41,608 bases of DNA from Deltaproteobacteria bacterium (GCA_016937155.1 JAFGWM010000030.1:1-41608), one strand, 5' to 3'. Counted from the first letter of the stretch, positions 6,765 to 16,938 are shown. Numbers and translations: made by a program. The notes: generated by a model not told the origin, from the letters alone.

Positions 6765-9653
6765 ATGCAGGTGGATTATAAAAGGGCGATGCTTTTTGTT
6801 TTCATTATTACTGTTCTTATGCTGTTGGGTACGTGTGGAAAAGGAAATGACTCGGATACTACCCGAAGGCCTCCAAGGCTGACTTCACTTCCAGGCATTG
6901 TAATTTCCGAAAACTCAGAGGTTTTCCCTCCGCAAATAGAATCGGATAATGAACCTAAACCAATTCTTTCTAGTCTCCTGAAACCTGTTATAAAAGAGGA
7001 AAATACACTATACACTGAAGTCAGGGGTCACTGTGAGGATCAGAAAACTCCGTCAAGAGTTGTTTTTAATTTTTACAATAAGGTGGTTGGTGCTTCTGAA
7101 ATTGGAAAATATAATAAAAAGTTGAAGATTAAATTTGACCCTGAGATAAAAGGGGAATTCAAGTGGACAAGAAGTAATGAACTACGGTTTGTACCGCATG
7201 AGAAATTCAAAAATATTCAGTCTAAAGTATACATTTCAGATACTGTAACAGGAACAAGTGGGGACACACTTAAATTATTTTTTAGGGACACGCTTAAAAT
7301 AGACGAGCAATGTTCCATCGGTACCAAGGTTCTTGGTTGGAAAATTAATCCTGAGAAACCCCAGGTAGTTGCATTTACCGAATGTGAAGGGAATTATTAC
7401 TACAACAGTAAACCAGACGGATTTCGCCATATGCCCTGGCCTAAAAATGGTAAATGTGTCGCATTTGATCAGACTGTTTCCATTGAAAAAGTGAAAAAAG
7501 TACTGAAAATGAAGGTTTCCATTGCAGGAAAGGATATATCAGTGGTTCCCTTGATTCTAAAGGAAAAGGCAGAGATGCCTTCTCTCCGGGGTAAGTATTT
7601 CAGGATTACCACGAAAGATCCCCTTCCTCCAAATGCAGTTGTCAGTATTGACTTCATAAAGGATGTTCTTCAGCAGAAACAAACCGATAAAAAATATTCT
7701 GAAAAATGGAATTCTGTTTATGAAGTCCCGAGAGAGTTGTCCGTTGTAAAGGCTGCATGTTCCAATTCTGATTCATGCACAGTAGAGAAATCTGTTCAAG
7801 GGTATAAACTGAATGGAATTATTGATGGTGTAAAAATAGCTTTTAATAACGAACTTAAGGACTTATATGGTTCGAAGCTGTCTGAACTTATAAAAATAAC
7901 ACCAAAAATAAATGTGACAACAAGAGTTCGTGGAAATACTATTTATATAAAAACTTCAAATTTTAAGCCAGGGATTGATTATTCAATTACAGTTGATAGG
8001 AAACTTCAGGATACATGGGGATATTATTTCGGAAAGAAATTCAGACTTAATATTGTGCTAAAAGAGAAACCTGGAATGATTTATTCCCCACGTGTGGTTA
8101 CTGTTGACAAAAAATCCAGGGCGGGAATAAGAATTGCTTCGAGAAACATAAAGAAAATCAGATTCAGTTGGCTTGAACTTTCATCTGAGCAACTTCCCAA
8201 AGTTGTTGCATTTATCCGGAAATTTACAGATAAATTTCCCGTTTTAAGCAAGCCTCAGGGAGAAAAAGTATATAAACTGCAGTCCATACCTAATAAAGTA
8301 CAGACATATATCTATGATTTTCAGGGTATCAGGGGTATCAAATTTGGAAAAGTTTATCTGGTGAGTGTCTCGGATGCAGATTCTGACAGAAATTTCAAAG
8401 CAGGAAATCTTCTGCTGGTTCAAACAACTGATAAGGGAATTACAACAAAAGTTACAGGTAATGATACCCTTATAATGGTAAGAAGTCTTCAGACAGGGAA
8501 GAACATTTCCGGGGTGAAAGTAAATGTGATTGATATCCACTCAGGAAATGGCAGACTTTTACTGAGTGAAAAAACTTCTCAGTACGGTACTGTTGTAAAG
8601 AAAAACCAGAATCTTCGCAAATATAAGGAATTACTGGTAACTGTTGAGGATGGTACTTCTCTTTCATTCCACCTGCACCGAAGGGTGGAGCATCTCCTGG
8701 ATAAAAACCCTTCCTTCAGTTCAAATGTTGATGATCTTAAAGATGAATTGAGTGGCACACTCATCCTCGAACGAGGTATTTTCAGACCTGGTGAATTTCT
8801 TAATTTTAAAGGTATTATCAGGAAAAGTATCAGTGGTTCACTTAAGGCTGTTTCAGGAGAGGATTTGAAAGTTGTGATTACCGCTCCTGACTCTTCGGAA
8901 ATTTATTCTGCCAGGGTTAAAACAACAGAGTTTGGTTCATTCAGTGTGAAAACCAGAATTCCACTGGATGTCAAACTTGGAAATCACCAGATTACGGTAA
9001 AATCTGGCAAACCAATTGCTTCCACATGGTTTAAAATTGAGGAATTCAGAAAACCCAGATTTGAAGTGAATATTTCCCTTCCAAAGGAGAACGTTGTCGC
9101 TGGGAGTGAAATTACAGGAACCATAGCAGGAAGATATTTTAGCGGTCCGCCGATGAAAGAGCGAACAGCAAGATATTTCAGTAATTGTTCATATACCATT
9201 TATACACCACCAGGTTTTGACGATTACAGTTTTTATTCAAGTGGGACAAGTGCAAGTTGCCTTCATTACATTCCCGGGGTGTATCAGAAAGTTCAACTTG
9301 ATGCAAACGGCTCCACGTCCTTTAAAACTGAAATCCGAAAATCCGATGGTATTAAACCGATATTATTCACTGTAAACGGGGAAGTGAAAGATATTGACAA
9401 CCAGTCAATTGTTTCCAGTAAGAAAATCATAGTTCATCCATCTGAAAACTATATAGGCGTCAAAGTTGACAAATGGGGTTATTCTTCAGGCAGCACAGTC
9501 AGGGTAAACTCAGTGACAGTATCTCCTGATGGAAAAGGTTGTTTCTGCAAAGGGCAGGGTCAGTCTGTCCGTGATGCACACAGTACCTGTCTGGAACTGG
9601 GAAAAAACCAAGTCCGGCAAGAGGTTTGCAAACCTCACATGGAAAACTATTGA
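6765..9653 (+). CDS. Alpha-2-macroglobulin lipoprotein, N-terminal half (frameshifted)
   Basis: First half of a bacterial alpha-2-macroglobulin, an envelope protease trap. The ATG at 6765 is preferred because AGGA sits six bases upstream and the product then opens with a short basic region, a hydrophobic helix and a lipobox-like LGTC (Cys24); an in-frame ATG at 6702 has no such support. Tandem beta-sandwich macroglobulin domains follow; the MG2 signature FRPGEFLNFKG is near residue 672. The reading frame is correct up to about 9531-9538 (VSPDGK). Beyond that the last 38 codons give a Cys-rich sequence unlike the family, ending in a stop at 9651. The natural continuation is in the next frame, so this is one gene broken by a single extra base, or a sequencing error. 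No pbpC, a frequent partner of these genes, is adjacent. Confidence 0.85.
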   Translation: MQVDYKRAMLFVFIITVLMLLGTCGKGNDSDTTRRPPRLTSLPGIVISENSEVFPPQIESDNEPKPILSSLLKPVIKEENTLYTEVRGHCEDQKTPSRVVFNFYNKVVGASEIGKYNKKLKIKFDPEIKGEFKWTRSNELRFVPHEKFKNIQSKVYISDTVTGTSGDTLKLFFRDTLKIDEQCSIGTKVLGWKINPEKPQVVAFTECEGNYYYNSKPDGFRHMPWPKNGKCVAFDQTVSIEKVKKVLKMKVSIAGKDISVVPLILKEKAEMPSLRGKYFRITTKDPLPPNAVVSIDFIKDVLQQKQTDKKYSEKWNSVYEVPRELSVVKAACSNSDSCTVEKSVQGYKLNGIIDGVKIAFNNELKDLYGSKLSELIKITPKINVTTRVRGNTIYIKTSNFKPGIDYSITVDRKLQDTWGYYFGKKFRLNIVLKEKPGMIYSPRVVTVDKKSRAGIRIASRNIKKIRFSWLELSSEQLPKVVAFIRKFTDKFPVLSKPQGEKVYKLQSIPNKVQTYIYDFQGIRGIKFGKVYLVSVSDADSDRNFKAGNLLLVQTTDKGITTKVTGNDTLIMVRSLQTGKNISGVKVNVIDIHSGNGRLLLSEKTSQYGTVVKKNQNLRKYKELLVTVEDGTSLSFHLHRRVEHLLDKNPSFSSNVDDLKDELSGTLILERGIFRPGEFLNFKGIIRKSISGSLKAVSGEDLKVVITAPDSSEIYSARVKTTEFGSFSVKTRIPLDVKLGNHQITVKSGKPIASTWFKIEEFRKPRFEVNISLPKENVVAGSEITGTIAGRYFSGPPMKERTARYFSNCSYTIYTPPGFDDYSFYSSGTSASCLHYIPGVYQKVQLDANGSTSFKTEIRKSDGIKPILFTVNGEVKDIDNQSIVSSKKIIVHPSENYIGVKVDKWGYSSGSTVRVNSVTVSPDGKGCFCKGQGQSVRDAHSTCLELGKNQVRQEVCKPHMENY

Positions 9654-12576
9654 GAAAAAGTGCAGAGTCAGGAGTCTCAGACATGAGCACAGTTGCGCTT
9701 TGAAAAATGTTAAATCAGGAAGTTATTCGGTAAAAGCAAAATACACTGACTCAAAAGGTAATATTGCCGTATCCAGTACAAGTTTTTATGTCTGGGGAGA
9801 CTCAGGTACTCAAAAGCTTGATCCATCTTATTCCATAATGGATATTAGAACATCCAGGCAAAACTGGAGCACTTCAGAGAAACCTGAAATCCTTTTTGAA
9901 AATCCCTGGGACACAGCTACCGCTCTTGTTACAGTTGAATCTGAAGGTCTTCACTACTGGAAGGTGCATGAAGTAAAAAAGGGAATGGTAAAACTGAATG
10001 TTCCACTGACCAATGCCATGATTCCTAATGCTTACGTTGGTGTTCATCTTTCAAGGGGACGAAAAGGCAGACGTCTAGATGGTGCTGGAAACGATCCTCT
10101 TCAGAGTAATTTTAAGTCCGGATGGGTCAAAATAAATATTACTCCCGATGATAAACTGATTGTTGATCTCAAATGGAAAGAACGGGATTATACCCCCGGG
10201 TCAAATCTGGACGCAGAGATTTCTCTCAGAAATAAAAAAGGAGAAGGAGTCAGAGGCGAAGTACTTGTTTTCGCAGTGGATGAGAGTGTCCTTTCTTTAA
10301 CCGGGTATAAGCTGCCCGATGAAACCTCACTTTTCAGAGAGAAAACAAATCCGTCATTTATGACTGATTCCAGAAAATATCTGTCTGGAAGAATAAGCCT
10401 TTTGTATCGAATGAAAATGACACAGGGCGGTGGCGGCGGAGATTTTGACGAAGGGGCAAGTGCCAATTCTTCGATGAGAAAGAATTTTAAAAATCTTGCA
10501 TTCTGGAAAACTGATATTGTTACGTCGGCAGATGGGGCAGCAAAATTCAGTTTCAGACTCCCTGATAACATGACAACCTGGCGGATAATGGCCTTTGCAG
10601 TGGATAAAGGCATGCTTTCCGGAAAATATTCAAAGAAACTGATAGTAAGAAAACCTTTCTATATCAGGGAGGCCATGCCAAGATTTCTGACTCAGGGAGA
10701 TAAGTCCAGGTTTGGAGTGATTGCCAGAAATGATACAAAGGAGGATTTGAGAATTACAGTAAGTGCCCATTCAGATGGAGTAAAAATATCCAAACCTGAA
10801 AAGACAGTTCTTCTAAAAAAGGGACAATCTGTTCCGGTGAAGTTTGATGTGATATCAGATAATCCCGGCGATTTTATGGTGGAATTCAGGAGTGTTGCTT
10901 TGGGCGATACTGTGAGAGAACGGGATAATGTCAGATACAAAATAAAAGTCATGCCTGCAATAGACTGGTATAGATCTGTACAGTATGGGACTTTAAAAAG
11001 TAACACTGAAGTAGCGGTCCGATACCCTGAGGGAACAGTATCCAGTGGCAGCAGTCTCGAACTGGAGGTTTCAGATAGCCCCCTCAGTGGGATGAGTACT
11101 GCTTTTGACTATCTGGTGAAATATCCATACGGATGTGTTGAGCAGACTACTTCTTCTACACTTCCTCTTCTCCTAATGACGGATCTCATTGATGCTTTGG
11201 GAAATAATAAATTCACCAAATCTCAATTGACTGAGATGGCATCAAAAGGAATAGACCGGTTATCCACCATGAGAACATCATCAGGCGGTCTCGGATACTG
11301 GCCGGGAGATAAATCACCGCATCTTTTTGGCAGTTCATGGGCTCTGCACGCTCTTCTTGAAGGGGAGAGCAGGGGAATAACCCTTCCTAAGGGTATAAAA
11401 AATGGTGTTATCACTTATCTTCAAAATGCGGTTGGAAAAGCAACAAATGTGGAAGAGAAGATTTTTGCAGCCTATGCTCTCTCTCTTGCCGGTATTGCAT
11501 ACTCTGGAATTGAAAAATTGTTCAAGGAAAGCTCAAGTTTAAGTTTTTATTCAAAGTTATATTTGCTTAGAATCATTTTAAAAAATAAAGATCTTTATAA
11601 GGAAAGCATTAATCTTCTCAATGTAATTGAATCTGAGATTTCAGAAGATGGGAAAATTAAAAAAGAACGCTCCGAACATGAACTCATTTATTCCAGTGAT
11701 ATTCAGATAATGGCTCTTGCTGTTCAGGCACTTATAGAGGCAAATGGAAATGAAAAGAAAATTGCCGGTCTGGTAAAAAATCTTATTCTCTCTCTGAAGG
11801 ATCCAGGGTATTTATCAACCCAAGGGGCGGCTCATGCACTTATGGCATTGAATATGTATCTCAAACTTCTTGCTCCGGATCCACGGGCTCTTGAAAAAAG
11901 TGTTGTTCAGATTGATGGACGTACTTTGCCAATAAGTAAACGAAAATGGGGAAGCAAACGAATTTACAGTTTTAATCTGAAAAATGACTTAATGGATGGG
12001 AAAGCTCATAAAATCAATATTATTAACCCAGGGAAAAAAGGGTCACTGATTTATACTCTCAGAACAAGATATGCCAAAAAGCTTTTAAAATCCCAAAAAT
12101 CAGAATTGAATAAAGGCATCTATCTATGGAAAATTATTGAAAATGACTCAGGGCAGAAAGTAAACTTTATAAAGGCTGGAGAGAGATTGAGGGTTAGATT
12201 GTATGTCAGCATTCCTAAAGGAATGAAGTACAAATACCTTGCTCTTGAAGACCCTCTGTTTTCCGGTATTGAAGCTGTTAAAACAAATATGAGTGCTCCA
12301 GGATGGGAGGGTGAGTCTTTATCTGGTGTTGCTAACCTTATTTCATCGGATCTTGATAGAGTGAAATACTCTTCAAATTATGTTAATTACCGTGAGTTTA
12401 GGGATGACAGGGTTGTATTTTTTATTAACTCATTGTCGAGTGGTTTCTATGAATTTTCATACATCGCTCAGGCCACCACAACCGGTTCGTACACAGTTCG
12501 TGGCGCCCACATTTCACCAATGTACCAGTCAGAAATTTCTTCCAGAACCTCCCTTGGAAGATTCAGTGTAAAATAA
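9529..12576 (+). CDS. Alpha-2-macroglobulin, C-terminal half with thioester (frameshifted)
   Basis: Continuation of the preceding frame. The ATG at 9529 has no ribosome site and lies inside the macroglobulin sequence, so it is not a real start; family-like sequence begins at KVVSAKGRVSLSV. A Gly/Asp-rich stretch (10427-10470) just before RKNFKNLAFW is in the position of the bait region. PDNMTTWRIMAFAVD is the conserved segment after it. The thioester motif GCVEQ (CVEQ at 11134-11145, Cys1457 of the joined protein) is intact, so the protein should bond covalently to an attacking protease once the bait is cut. The helical thioester domain and a C-terminal receptor-binding-like sandwich follow. 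Joined, the protein has about 1,936 residues, a full-length family size. Its stop overlaps the convergent acetyltransferase gene by 14 bp. Confidence 0.87.
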   Translation: MEKVVSAKGRVSLSVMHTVPVWNWEKTKSGKRFANLTWKTIEKKCRVRSLRHEHSCALKNVKSGSYSVKAKYTDSKGNIAVSSTSFYVWGDSGTQKLDPSYSIMDIRTSRQNWSTSEKPEILFENPWDTATALVTVESEGLHYWKVHEVKKGMVKLNVPLTNAMIPNAYVGVHLSRGRKGRRLDGAGNDPLQSNFKSGWVKINITPDDKLIVDLKWKERDYTPGSNLDAEISLRNKKGEGVRGEVLVFAVDESVLSLTGYKLPDETSLFREKTNPSFMTDSRKYLSGRISLLYRMKMTQGGGGGDFDEGASANSSMRKNFKNLAFWKTDIVTSADGAAKFSFRLPDNMTTWRIMAFAVDKGMLSGKYSKKLIVRKPFYIREAMPRFLTQGDKSRFGVIARNDTKEDLRITVSAHSDGVKISKPEKTVLLKKGQSVPVKFDVISDNPGDFMVEFRSVALGDTVRERDNVRYKIKVMPAIDWYRSVQYGTLKSNTEVAVRYPEGTVSSGSSLELEVSDSPLSGMSTAFDYLVKYPYGCVEQTTSSTLPLLLMTDLIDALGNNKFTKSQLTEMASKGIDRLSTMRTSSGGLGYWPGDKSPHLFGSSWALHALLEGESRGITLPKGIKNGVITYLQNAVGKATNVEEKIFAAYALSLAGIAYSGIEKLFKESSSLSFYSKLYLLRIILKNKDLYKESINLLNVIESEISEDGKIKKERSEHELIYSSDIQIMALAVQALIEANGNEKKIAGLVKNLILSLKDPGYLSTQGAAHALMALNMYLKLLAPDPRALEKSVVQIDGRTLPISKRKWGSKRIYSFNLKNDLMDGKAHKINIINPGKKGSLIYTLRTRYAKKLLKSQKSELNKGIYLWKIIENDSGQKVNFIKAGERLRVRLYVSIPKGMKYKYLALEDPLFSGIEAVKTNMSAPGWEGESLSGVANLISSDLDRVKYSSNYVNYREFRDDRVVFFINSLSSGFYEFSYIAQATTTGSYTVRGAHISPMYQSEISSRTSLGRFSVK
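9531..9538 (+). other. Frameshift site in the macroglobulin gene
   Basis: The run GGAAAAGG is where family-like sequence leaves one frame (ending VSPDGK) and resumes in the +1 frame (VVSAKGRV). Removing one A or one G restores a continuous reading DGKVVSAKG. The junction is clean, with no lost residues, which suggests a recent indel or a base-call error. Confidence 0.85.
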
Positions 12577-12997
12577 TTTCCATTTTGATATGGGGAATAC
12601 GGGCTTCCAAGAATTCTTCAGAACTTTTTAAGAAACCAAATTTTTCATAGAAAGAAATTGCCGCAGTTTGTGCGTGAATAGTTACTTTGTTCATGCCTGC
12701 TTTGTATGCATCATTCATTGCAGCCTTCAGAAGTTCAGAACCTATGTTTGTTCCTCTCCTGTCTTTCAGAACAGCCATTCTTTCGAGTTTTCCCGATGGA
12801 TGAAGCCGACAGCATCCAAGGGGATTTGATGCTATATCTTTTGCAAGGTAGTGCCGGCATACAGAATCTTCACCGTCGAATTCCTCGTCGTATGAAACAT
12901 GCTGCTCCTCACAAAAAACCTTTAATCTAATGTTCATCAGAAACTGACTGTTTTCTTTCCAGTCAACTTCTCTAATTGTAAAAGGGAAAATTTTCAT
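12563..12997 (-). CDS. ElaA-like GNAT acetyltransferase
   Basis: A 144-residue acetyltransferase of the GNAT fold. FCEEQHVSYDEEFDGED near the N-terminus and the terminal ARIPHIKMEI are ElaA-like. ERMAVLKDRRGTNIGSEL carries the acetyl-CoA pyrophosphate loop (RRGTNIG), and AQTAAISFYEKFGF is the family's AQ...FYxxFGF segment. The substrate is unknown. The start at 12997 (MKIFPFTIREVDW) is chosen because the longer reading would begin inside the upstream lipoprotein gene and add residues foreign to the family; no strong ribosome site is visible, but the 19-bp gap suggests co-transcription with that gene. The 3' end overlaps the macroglobulin gene tail to tail by 14 bp. Confidence 0.82.
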   Translation of the reverse strand: MKIFPFTIREVDWKENSQFLMNIRLKVFCEEQHVSYDEEFDGEDSVCRHYLAKDIASNPLGCCRLHPSGKLERMAVLKDRRGTNIGSELLKAAMNDAYKAGMNKVTIHAQTAAISFYEKFGFLKSSEEFLEARIPHIKMEIILH

Positions 12998-13016
12998 TTG
13001 CAAACCGGGGTAGTAT

Positions 13017-14138
13017 CTATGGATAGAAGTAATTATCATGGAATGGTACGAAAAGTTTGGTGCCCTCATCAATCTCAATTATGGCGAATTTTTCGTTTTT
13101 ATAGTATTTCATGTATTTTCTGATTGGTGATGGATTCAGCATTCCAATTGGTTTGGTTTTTACATCCGGGGTTGAATACACAGGAAGCACAGTTCTTGTT
13201 TTGTATTCCATATCAAGTTCAGCTTTGCCAACCCTGTTTTCTTTGGGCATATCTGTCTTGCAGGTGCAATCGCCTTTTATAGAGCTTTTTGCGGCTGATT
13301 TTTCGATCCAACCCATAACTGCAACAGTGGAATCAGCAGACGGTTTAAAGAAAACTTTTGTTCTTCCTTTGTTACCGTATATTTTTTTTGCCACTTTAAT
13401 AATCTGGGCAGTGGATTTGCAAAGTGGAAGTAACACAATACTTTCACCGCCACGGGATCGGGAATAAATATCAAAAAGTGGTGTGGTGTGCGGGAGAGTG
13501 CCATCTGGAAGGTTTTTAGAGAAATTCCATGGGAATGCCACTTTACCCTTGGATTCTTTCATCAGATCTTCTTTTTTTAACCAGCCCTTGAGGTGGCTGG
13601 GTGAACACTTACTGTTCATCTCATAGGAAACCTGAACCCATCCATCTTTAACGCTTTTTACTATAATATCTGCAACATCAGCAAAAAACACTACAGGGAC
13701 GCCCTTGGGTGTATCCCGCAAAGTGGTGCCTGCGGGAAGCTTAACCTGAACCTGAAACATATCCAAGTTTCCTTCAAGCCATATATTATCCTTTTCTACA
13801 CGAACCGGGATGATTACAATATTATTTACTTCTTTAAGAGACCCGGTCTGGAAAATTTTATATGGTGGAGCAATACGGATTTTTTTTGTATCTGAAATTG
13901 CAAGGGAAAGATTTGTTACCTTGGATTTTACCTCACCCAAGGATGCTGTTTTTGATGGAATTAAAGTCCATTCCGGCAATGCCGGTGGAGGGCCTTTTTC
14001 TACTTTAATATCCTTGACATCATCCGCGGTATCCCCGGTATTTACGGGAACCGGATCCTTTTTAGGTGTGGATGTTTTGTTATCAGTGCACCCGGAAAAA
14101 ATTAATGTGATTGTAAATAAAACGGAAATCGTTCTCAT
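13017..14138 (-). CDS. Lipoprotein with bacterial SH3-like domain
   Basis: A 373-residue predicted lipoprotein: basic start, hydrophobic segment, lipobox FSGC (Cys17), then a Lys/Asp/Pro-rich linker. Around residues 150-195, AGTTLRDTPKG...KDGWVQVSYE...GWLKKEDL follows the pattern of bacterial SH3 domains, which often bind peptidoglycan or peptides. The rest is beta-rich; GWIEKSAA near residue 275 could mark a second SH3-like unit. A strong GGGAGG ribosome site precedes the ATG. The 14139-14297 gap has AT-rich -10-like hexamers but no convincing promoter pair. Probably co-transcribed with the acetyltransferase gene. Location: outer membrane or periplasm. No enzymatic motif seen. Confidence 0.72.
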   Translation of the reverse strand: MRTISVLFTITLIFSGCTDNKTSTPKKDPVPVNTGDTADDVKDIKVEKGPPPALPEWTLIPSKTASLGEVKSKVTNLSLAISDTKKIRIAPPYKIFQTGSLKEVNNIVIIPVRVEKDNIWLEGNLDMFQVQVKLPAGTTLRDTPKGVPVVFFADVADIIVKSVKDGWVQVSYEMNSKCSPSHLKGWLKKEDLMKESKGKVAFPWNFSKNLPDGTLPHTTPLFDIYSRSRGGESIVLLPLCKSTAQIIKVAKKIYGNKGRTKVFFKPSADSTVAVMGWIEKSAAKSSIKGDCTCKTDMPKENRVGKAELDMEYKTRTVLPVYSTPDVKTKPIGMLNPSPIRKYMKYYKNEKFAIIEIDEGTKLFVPFHDNYFYP

Positions 14139-14297
14139 ATCTAACCTCCCAATTACCTTGAATATAGTATATGAAAAAATTTATACAACATCAGAACAGG
14201 GTAATTTCTTTTCAATCAGAGAATTTGCAGAGTGTAAAAATATAATAATTCTAATGCATTGTATTGTCTATAGTGAGTGCCTGCAGAATCGTGGAGG

Positions 14298-16727
14298 TCA
14301 TGCCTTTAACTTGAATTTGCCCACAAGTGCAGTCAGTTCTCTTGCGAGACCATTAAGTTCCTGAGAGCTTGATGATGCCTCTTCTGCAGTTGCTGCACTG
14401 GTTTGTGATGCATCATTTATAGTTCCTATATTATTACTGATCATATTCAGTGCCATTGACTGCTCGTTACTTGATGAGGCTATTGCGCTGCTCATCTCAT
14501 CAATTTTAATACTAAATTCAATTAGTTCATCCATTTTATCTCTGATTTCATTTGTAAGAGAAAATCCATTTTCCGATTCTGACATACTGTTTTTGATAAG
14601 AAGTTCTGTTCGCTTTGCAGCTTCCTTACTTCTGTGTGCAAGATTTCTTACTTCTTCAGCTACAACAGCAAATCCTCGTCCGGCTTCACCTGCTCTTGCT
14701 GCTTCAACAGCTGCATTTAGAGCCAGGAGATTTGTCTGAAATGAAATTTCATTAATATCACTGATTATTGCAGTTGACTGTTTTGATGAATTCATTATGT
14801 TTTCCATAGCTACAACAAGATTTTCACTGAGCTTCTGAACATTTTTAGAAAGATGTTCAGAGTCCCTGGTAAGTAGGCCGCTTTTTTTAGTGTTTTCAAG
14901 ATTGCGTTCTGCCATGGAGGTTATTTCAGCTACTGCGGCTCCAATTTCTTCAATGTTGGCAGTGAGATTTGATGTTGAATCAGCCAGCATATCACTGCCT
15001 TCCATAATTTGATTTGAGGCACTGCTGAGTTGAACTGATGCCTGCTGAACTGTAGTAAGCGCATCGCTCAATGCATCTCCTGCCTTATTAATAAATTCCT
15101 TCATTTTTTTATGTTCGCCCTCATATATCCCATTCATCATTGAGCTTAAATCACCCTGAGAAAATTTTTCCAGAACAGCTACTGCTTCGCGAATTGGCAT
15201 AATCACTGCCGTTATGCTTGTATTGATATTTTCTATCATTTTATGGAAATCACCATAATAAACATTGTTGATGGGGTCTGGTGCCTGACCTCTGCTTATT
15301 TTTTCAATGTACGAAGCACTTAAAAGTACTGGCTCAGCAAAGGCATCCACAAGTTTATTGAGATTGTCCACAAGGTTTTTCCATTCACCCTTAAGATCAG
15401 TATCAGCCCTATAATTGAGTTTTCCTTCAGAGATTCTGGATATAAACGTGGAAGTTTCATTTTCAAGGGAATTCAGATTTTCAACCAGTTCGTTTATACT
15501 TCGGCTGATCTCCCCAAGTTCTCCAGGCAGCATTTTCTCAAGTTTTTTAGGGATATCCCCATTGGCAATGCTTATCATATAGGTAGTTGATAATTTAATT
15601 GGTTCCACAAGGGTGTCCACAAGATTATTGGTTGCATCTATTATTTTTCTAAAATCCTTATCAACACTTTTCACATCCCCTCTGACAGAGAGTTTTCCAT
15701 CTCTAATCTGTCCCGTGAGTTTCTGGAAGACGCTCAGGGTATTTCCAGTGATAAAAGTGTAATAAAAGAAAATTATAACACTAAGAAATGCTGTGAAAAG
15801 GCCAAGAATTATCTGGAGAATCCGCAAACCTGAAACCATTGCAATGGTTGAACTTTGATCCTCCCCTCTGACAAAAAGTCCAACTGTTTTTCCGGAGAAA
15901 TCCTTAACGGGAAAAACACCATATCGAATTTTTCCCACGGACCAGGAAGAAAATCCCTCATTATATGCCTCAGAAAGACTTTTAAGTGGTACATCGGGAA
16001 GTGAGAAATCGCCTGTTTTTGAGACAAGTATAAAATCCCCTCTGGCAAAATCAGGGGAATGTATTTTATTTCCAAGCTTACCTGTAAGTTCTCTTGTTAC
16101 CTTGAGAAATGAATTATGCATGAGGAAGGCGCTGGATTTTTTTCCGTTGTCTGAAAGAGTCGATATTATCGAATTCATACTCCTCATGGATTCAACAGTG
16201 CCAAGATGTTTTCCATTTCTATCCCTGATGGGCACTATTCCTCTTATGACGAAACCTGCAACTCCGGCTTCTATTCCTTTTACTGTCTGCCTGATTTCAT
16301 TTGCCTTGAGAACACTGAATCTGAATGAAGAGAGATCATCTCCGAATTTTTGACTCCATTGTCTTAAAAGGCTTCTTGCCGGAGAAAGATGGAAATGAAT
16401 CTTCATTTTTCTACCGAGCTTTTTCTCCATAGTGGAAATCAGGGGGGAAATACGTTTCCGCAACAGATCTGATTTGCTTTTTAAATCTTTTCCTTGTGAA
16501 TAAGTGGATATAACCACCTCCATAGATGCAAAGAATGCAGCTTCATCTGAAGCACTTTGTGTCGTGCTCCGGATCTCTCCGGATATACGGTCTGCAGTTT
16601 CCTTCTGGATGGTGTCCATAGACCTATTCAGAAGACTAAGTTGATGATTTTTAAAATACTCCAGCCCGGAAATAATTAAAATTGTTCCAACTGCCAGAAT
16701 AATACTTATTTTAAATTTTGCACCCAT
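14298..16727 (-). CDS. Methyl-accepting chemotaxis protein, dCache sensor, poly-HAMP
   Basis: An 809-residue transmembrane chemoreceptor. TM1 about 6-24, periplasmic sensor about 30-295, TM2 about 301-325. The sensor has [19 protein letters not shown] and [18 protein letters not shown], the pattern of a dCache_3-type double Cache domain, which binds small molecules. After TM2 five HAMP-like modules repeat every 44-48 residues ([11 protein letters not shown] 341, ISIANGD 385, [11 protein letters not shown] 432, ISRGQAPDP 477, [10 protein letters not shown] 522). The signalling tip (about 655-700) is canonical, with [19 protein letters not shown] and [10 protein letters not shown], so it should engage CheA and CheW. 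No CheR/CheB docking peptide at the C-terminus. No che genes are adjacent. Poly-HAMP chains usually occur in soluble receptors; here they separate the membrane from the tip by about 220 residues. Confidence 0.93.
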   Translation of the reverse strand: MGAKFKISIILAVGTILIISGLEYFKNHQLSLLNRSMDTIQKETADRISGEIRSTTQSASDEAAFFASMEVVISTYSQGKDLKSKSDLLRKRISPLISTMEKKLGRKMKIHFHLSPARSLLRQWSQKFGDDLSSFRFSVLKANEIRQTVKGIEAGVAGFVIRGIVPIRDRNGKHLGTVESMRSMNSIISTLSDNGKKSSAFLMHNSFLKVTRELTGKLGNKIHSPDFARGDFILVSKTGDFSLPDVPLKSLSEAYNEGFSSWSVGKIRYGVFPVKDFSGKTVGLFVRGEDQSSTIAMVSGLRILQIILGLFTAFLSVIIFFYYTFITGNTLSVFQKLTGQIRDGKLSVRGDVKSVDKDFRKIIDATNNLVDTLVEPIKLSTTYMISIANGDIPKKLEKMLPGELGEISRSINELVENLNSLENETSTFISRISEGKLNYRADTDLKGEWKNLVDNLNKLVDAFAEPVLLSASYIEKISRGQAPDPINNVYYGDFHKMIENINTSITAVIMPIREAVAVLEKFSQGDLSSMMNGIYEGEHKKMKEFINKAGDALSDALTTVQQASVQLSSASNQIMEGSDMLADSTSNLTANIEEIGAAVAEITSMAERNLENTKKSGLLTRDSEHLSKNVQKLSENLVVAMENIMNSSKQSTAIISDINEISFQTNLLALNAAVEAARAGEAGRGFAVVAEEVRNLAHRSKEAAKRTELLIKNSMSESENGFSLTNEIRDKMDELIEFSIKIDEMSSAIASSSNEQSMALNMISNNIGTINDASQTSAATAEEASSSSQELNGLARELTALVGKFKLKA

Positions 16728-16908
16728 GGTGTAGCCTCATTTATTTTTGTACACATTAGTTTTCGGATATTCAGATGAATGCTTTAGTCTTAATTAAGAT
16801 TATTCAGAAAATCATGCTTATACAAAATACGAATTCCTGAAGTAAAACTCTTGATTAATATTTCAATTTGATAAAGTATCCCGAATCAGTGAGAGTTCAT
16901 TATCAGTG

Positions 16909-16938
16909 TTGACACAGATTTATTATGACTACGATTAT
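16909..16938 (+). promoter_or_regulatory. Candidate promoter for the DUF1015 gene
   Basis: A perfect TTGACA (16909-16914) is followed after 18 bp by GATTAT (16933-16938, four of six matches to TATAAT). The 5' leader would be about 45 bases. Prediction by eye. Confidence 0.4.

Noticed and set aside
9525-9653. Programmed frameshifting in the macroglobulin gene.
   Set aside because: The GGAAAAGG run lacks the usual +1 signals (a slow or stop codon, an internal Shine-Dalgarno sequence), so an indel or error is simpler.
13810-14364. Plus-strand frame of 184 codons opposite the SH3-like lipoprotein and the chemoreceptor end.
   Set aside because: It crosses two real minus-strand genes and their intergenic gap, and has no signal or motif.
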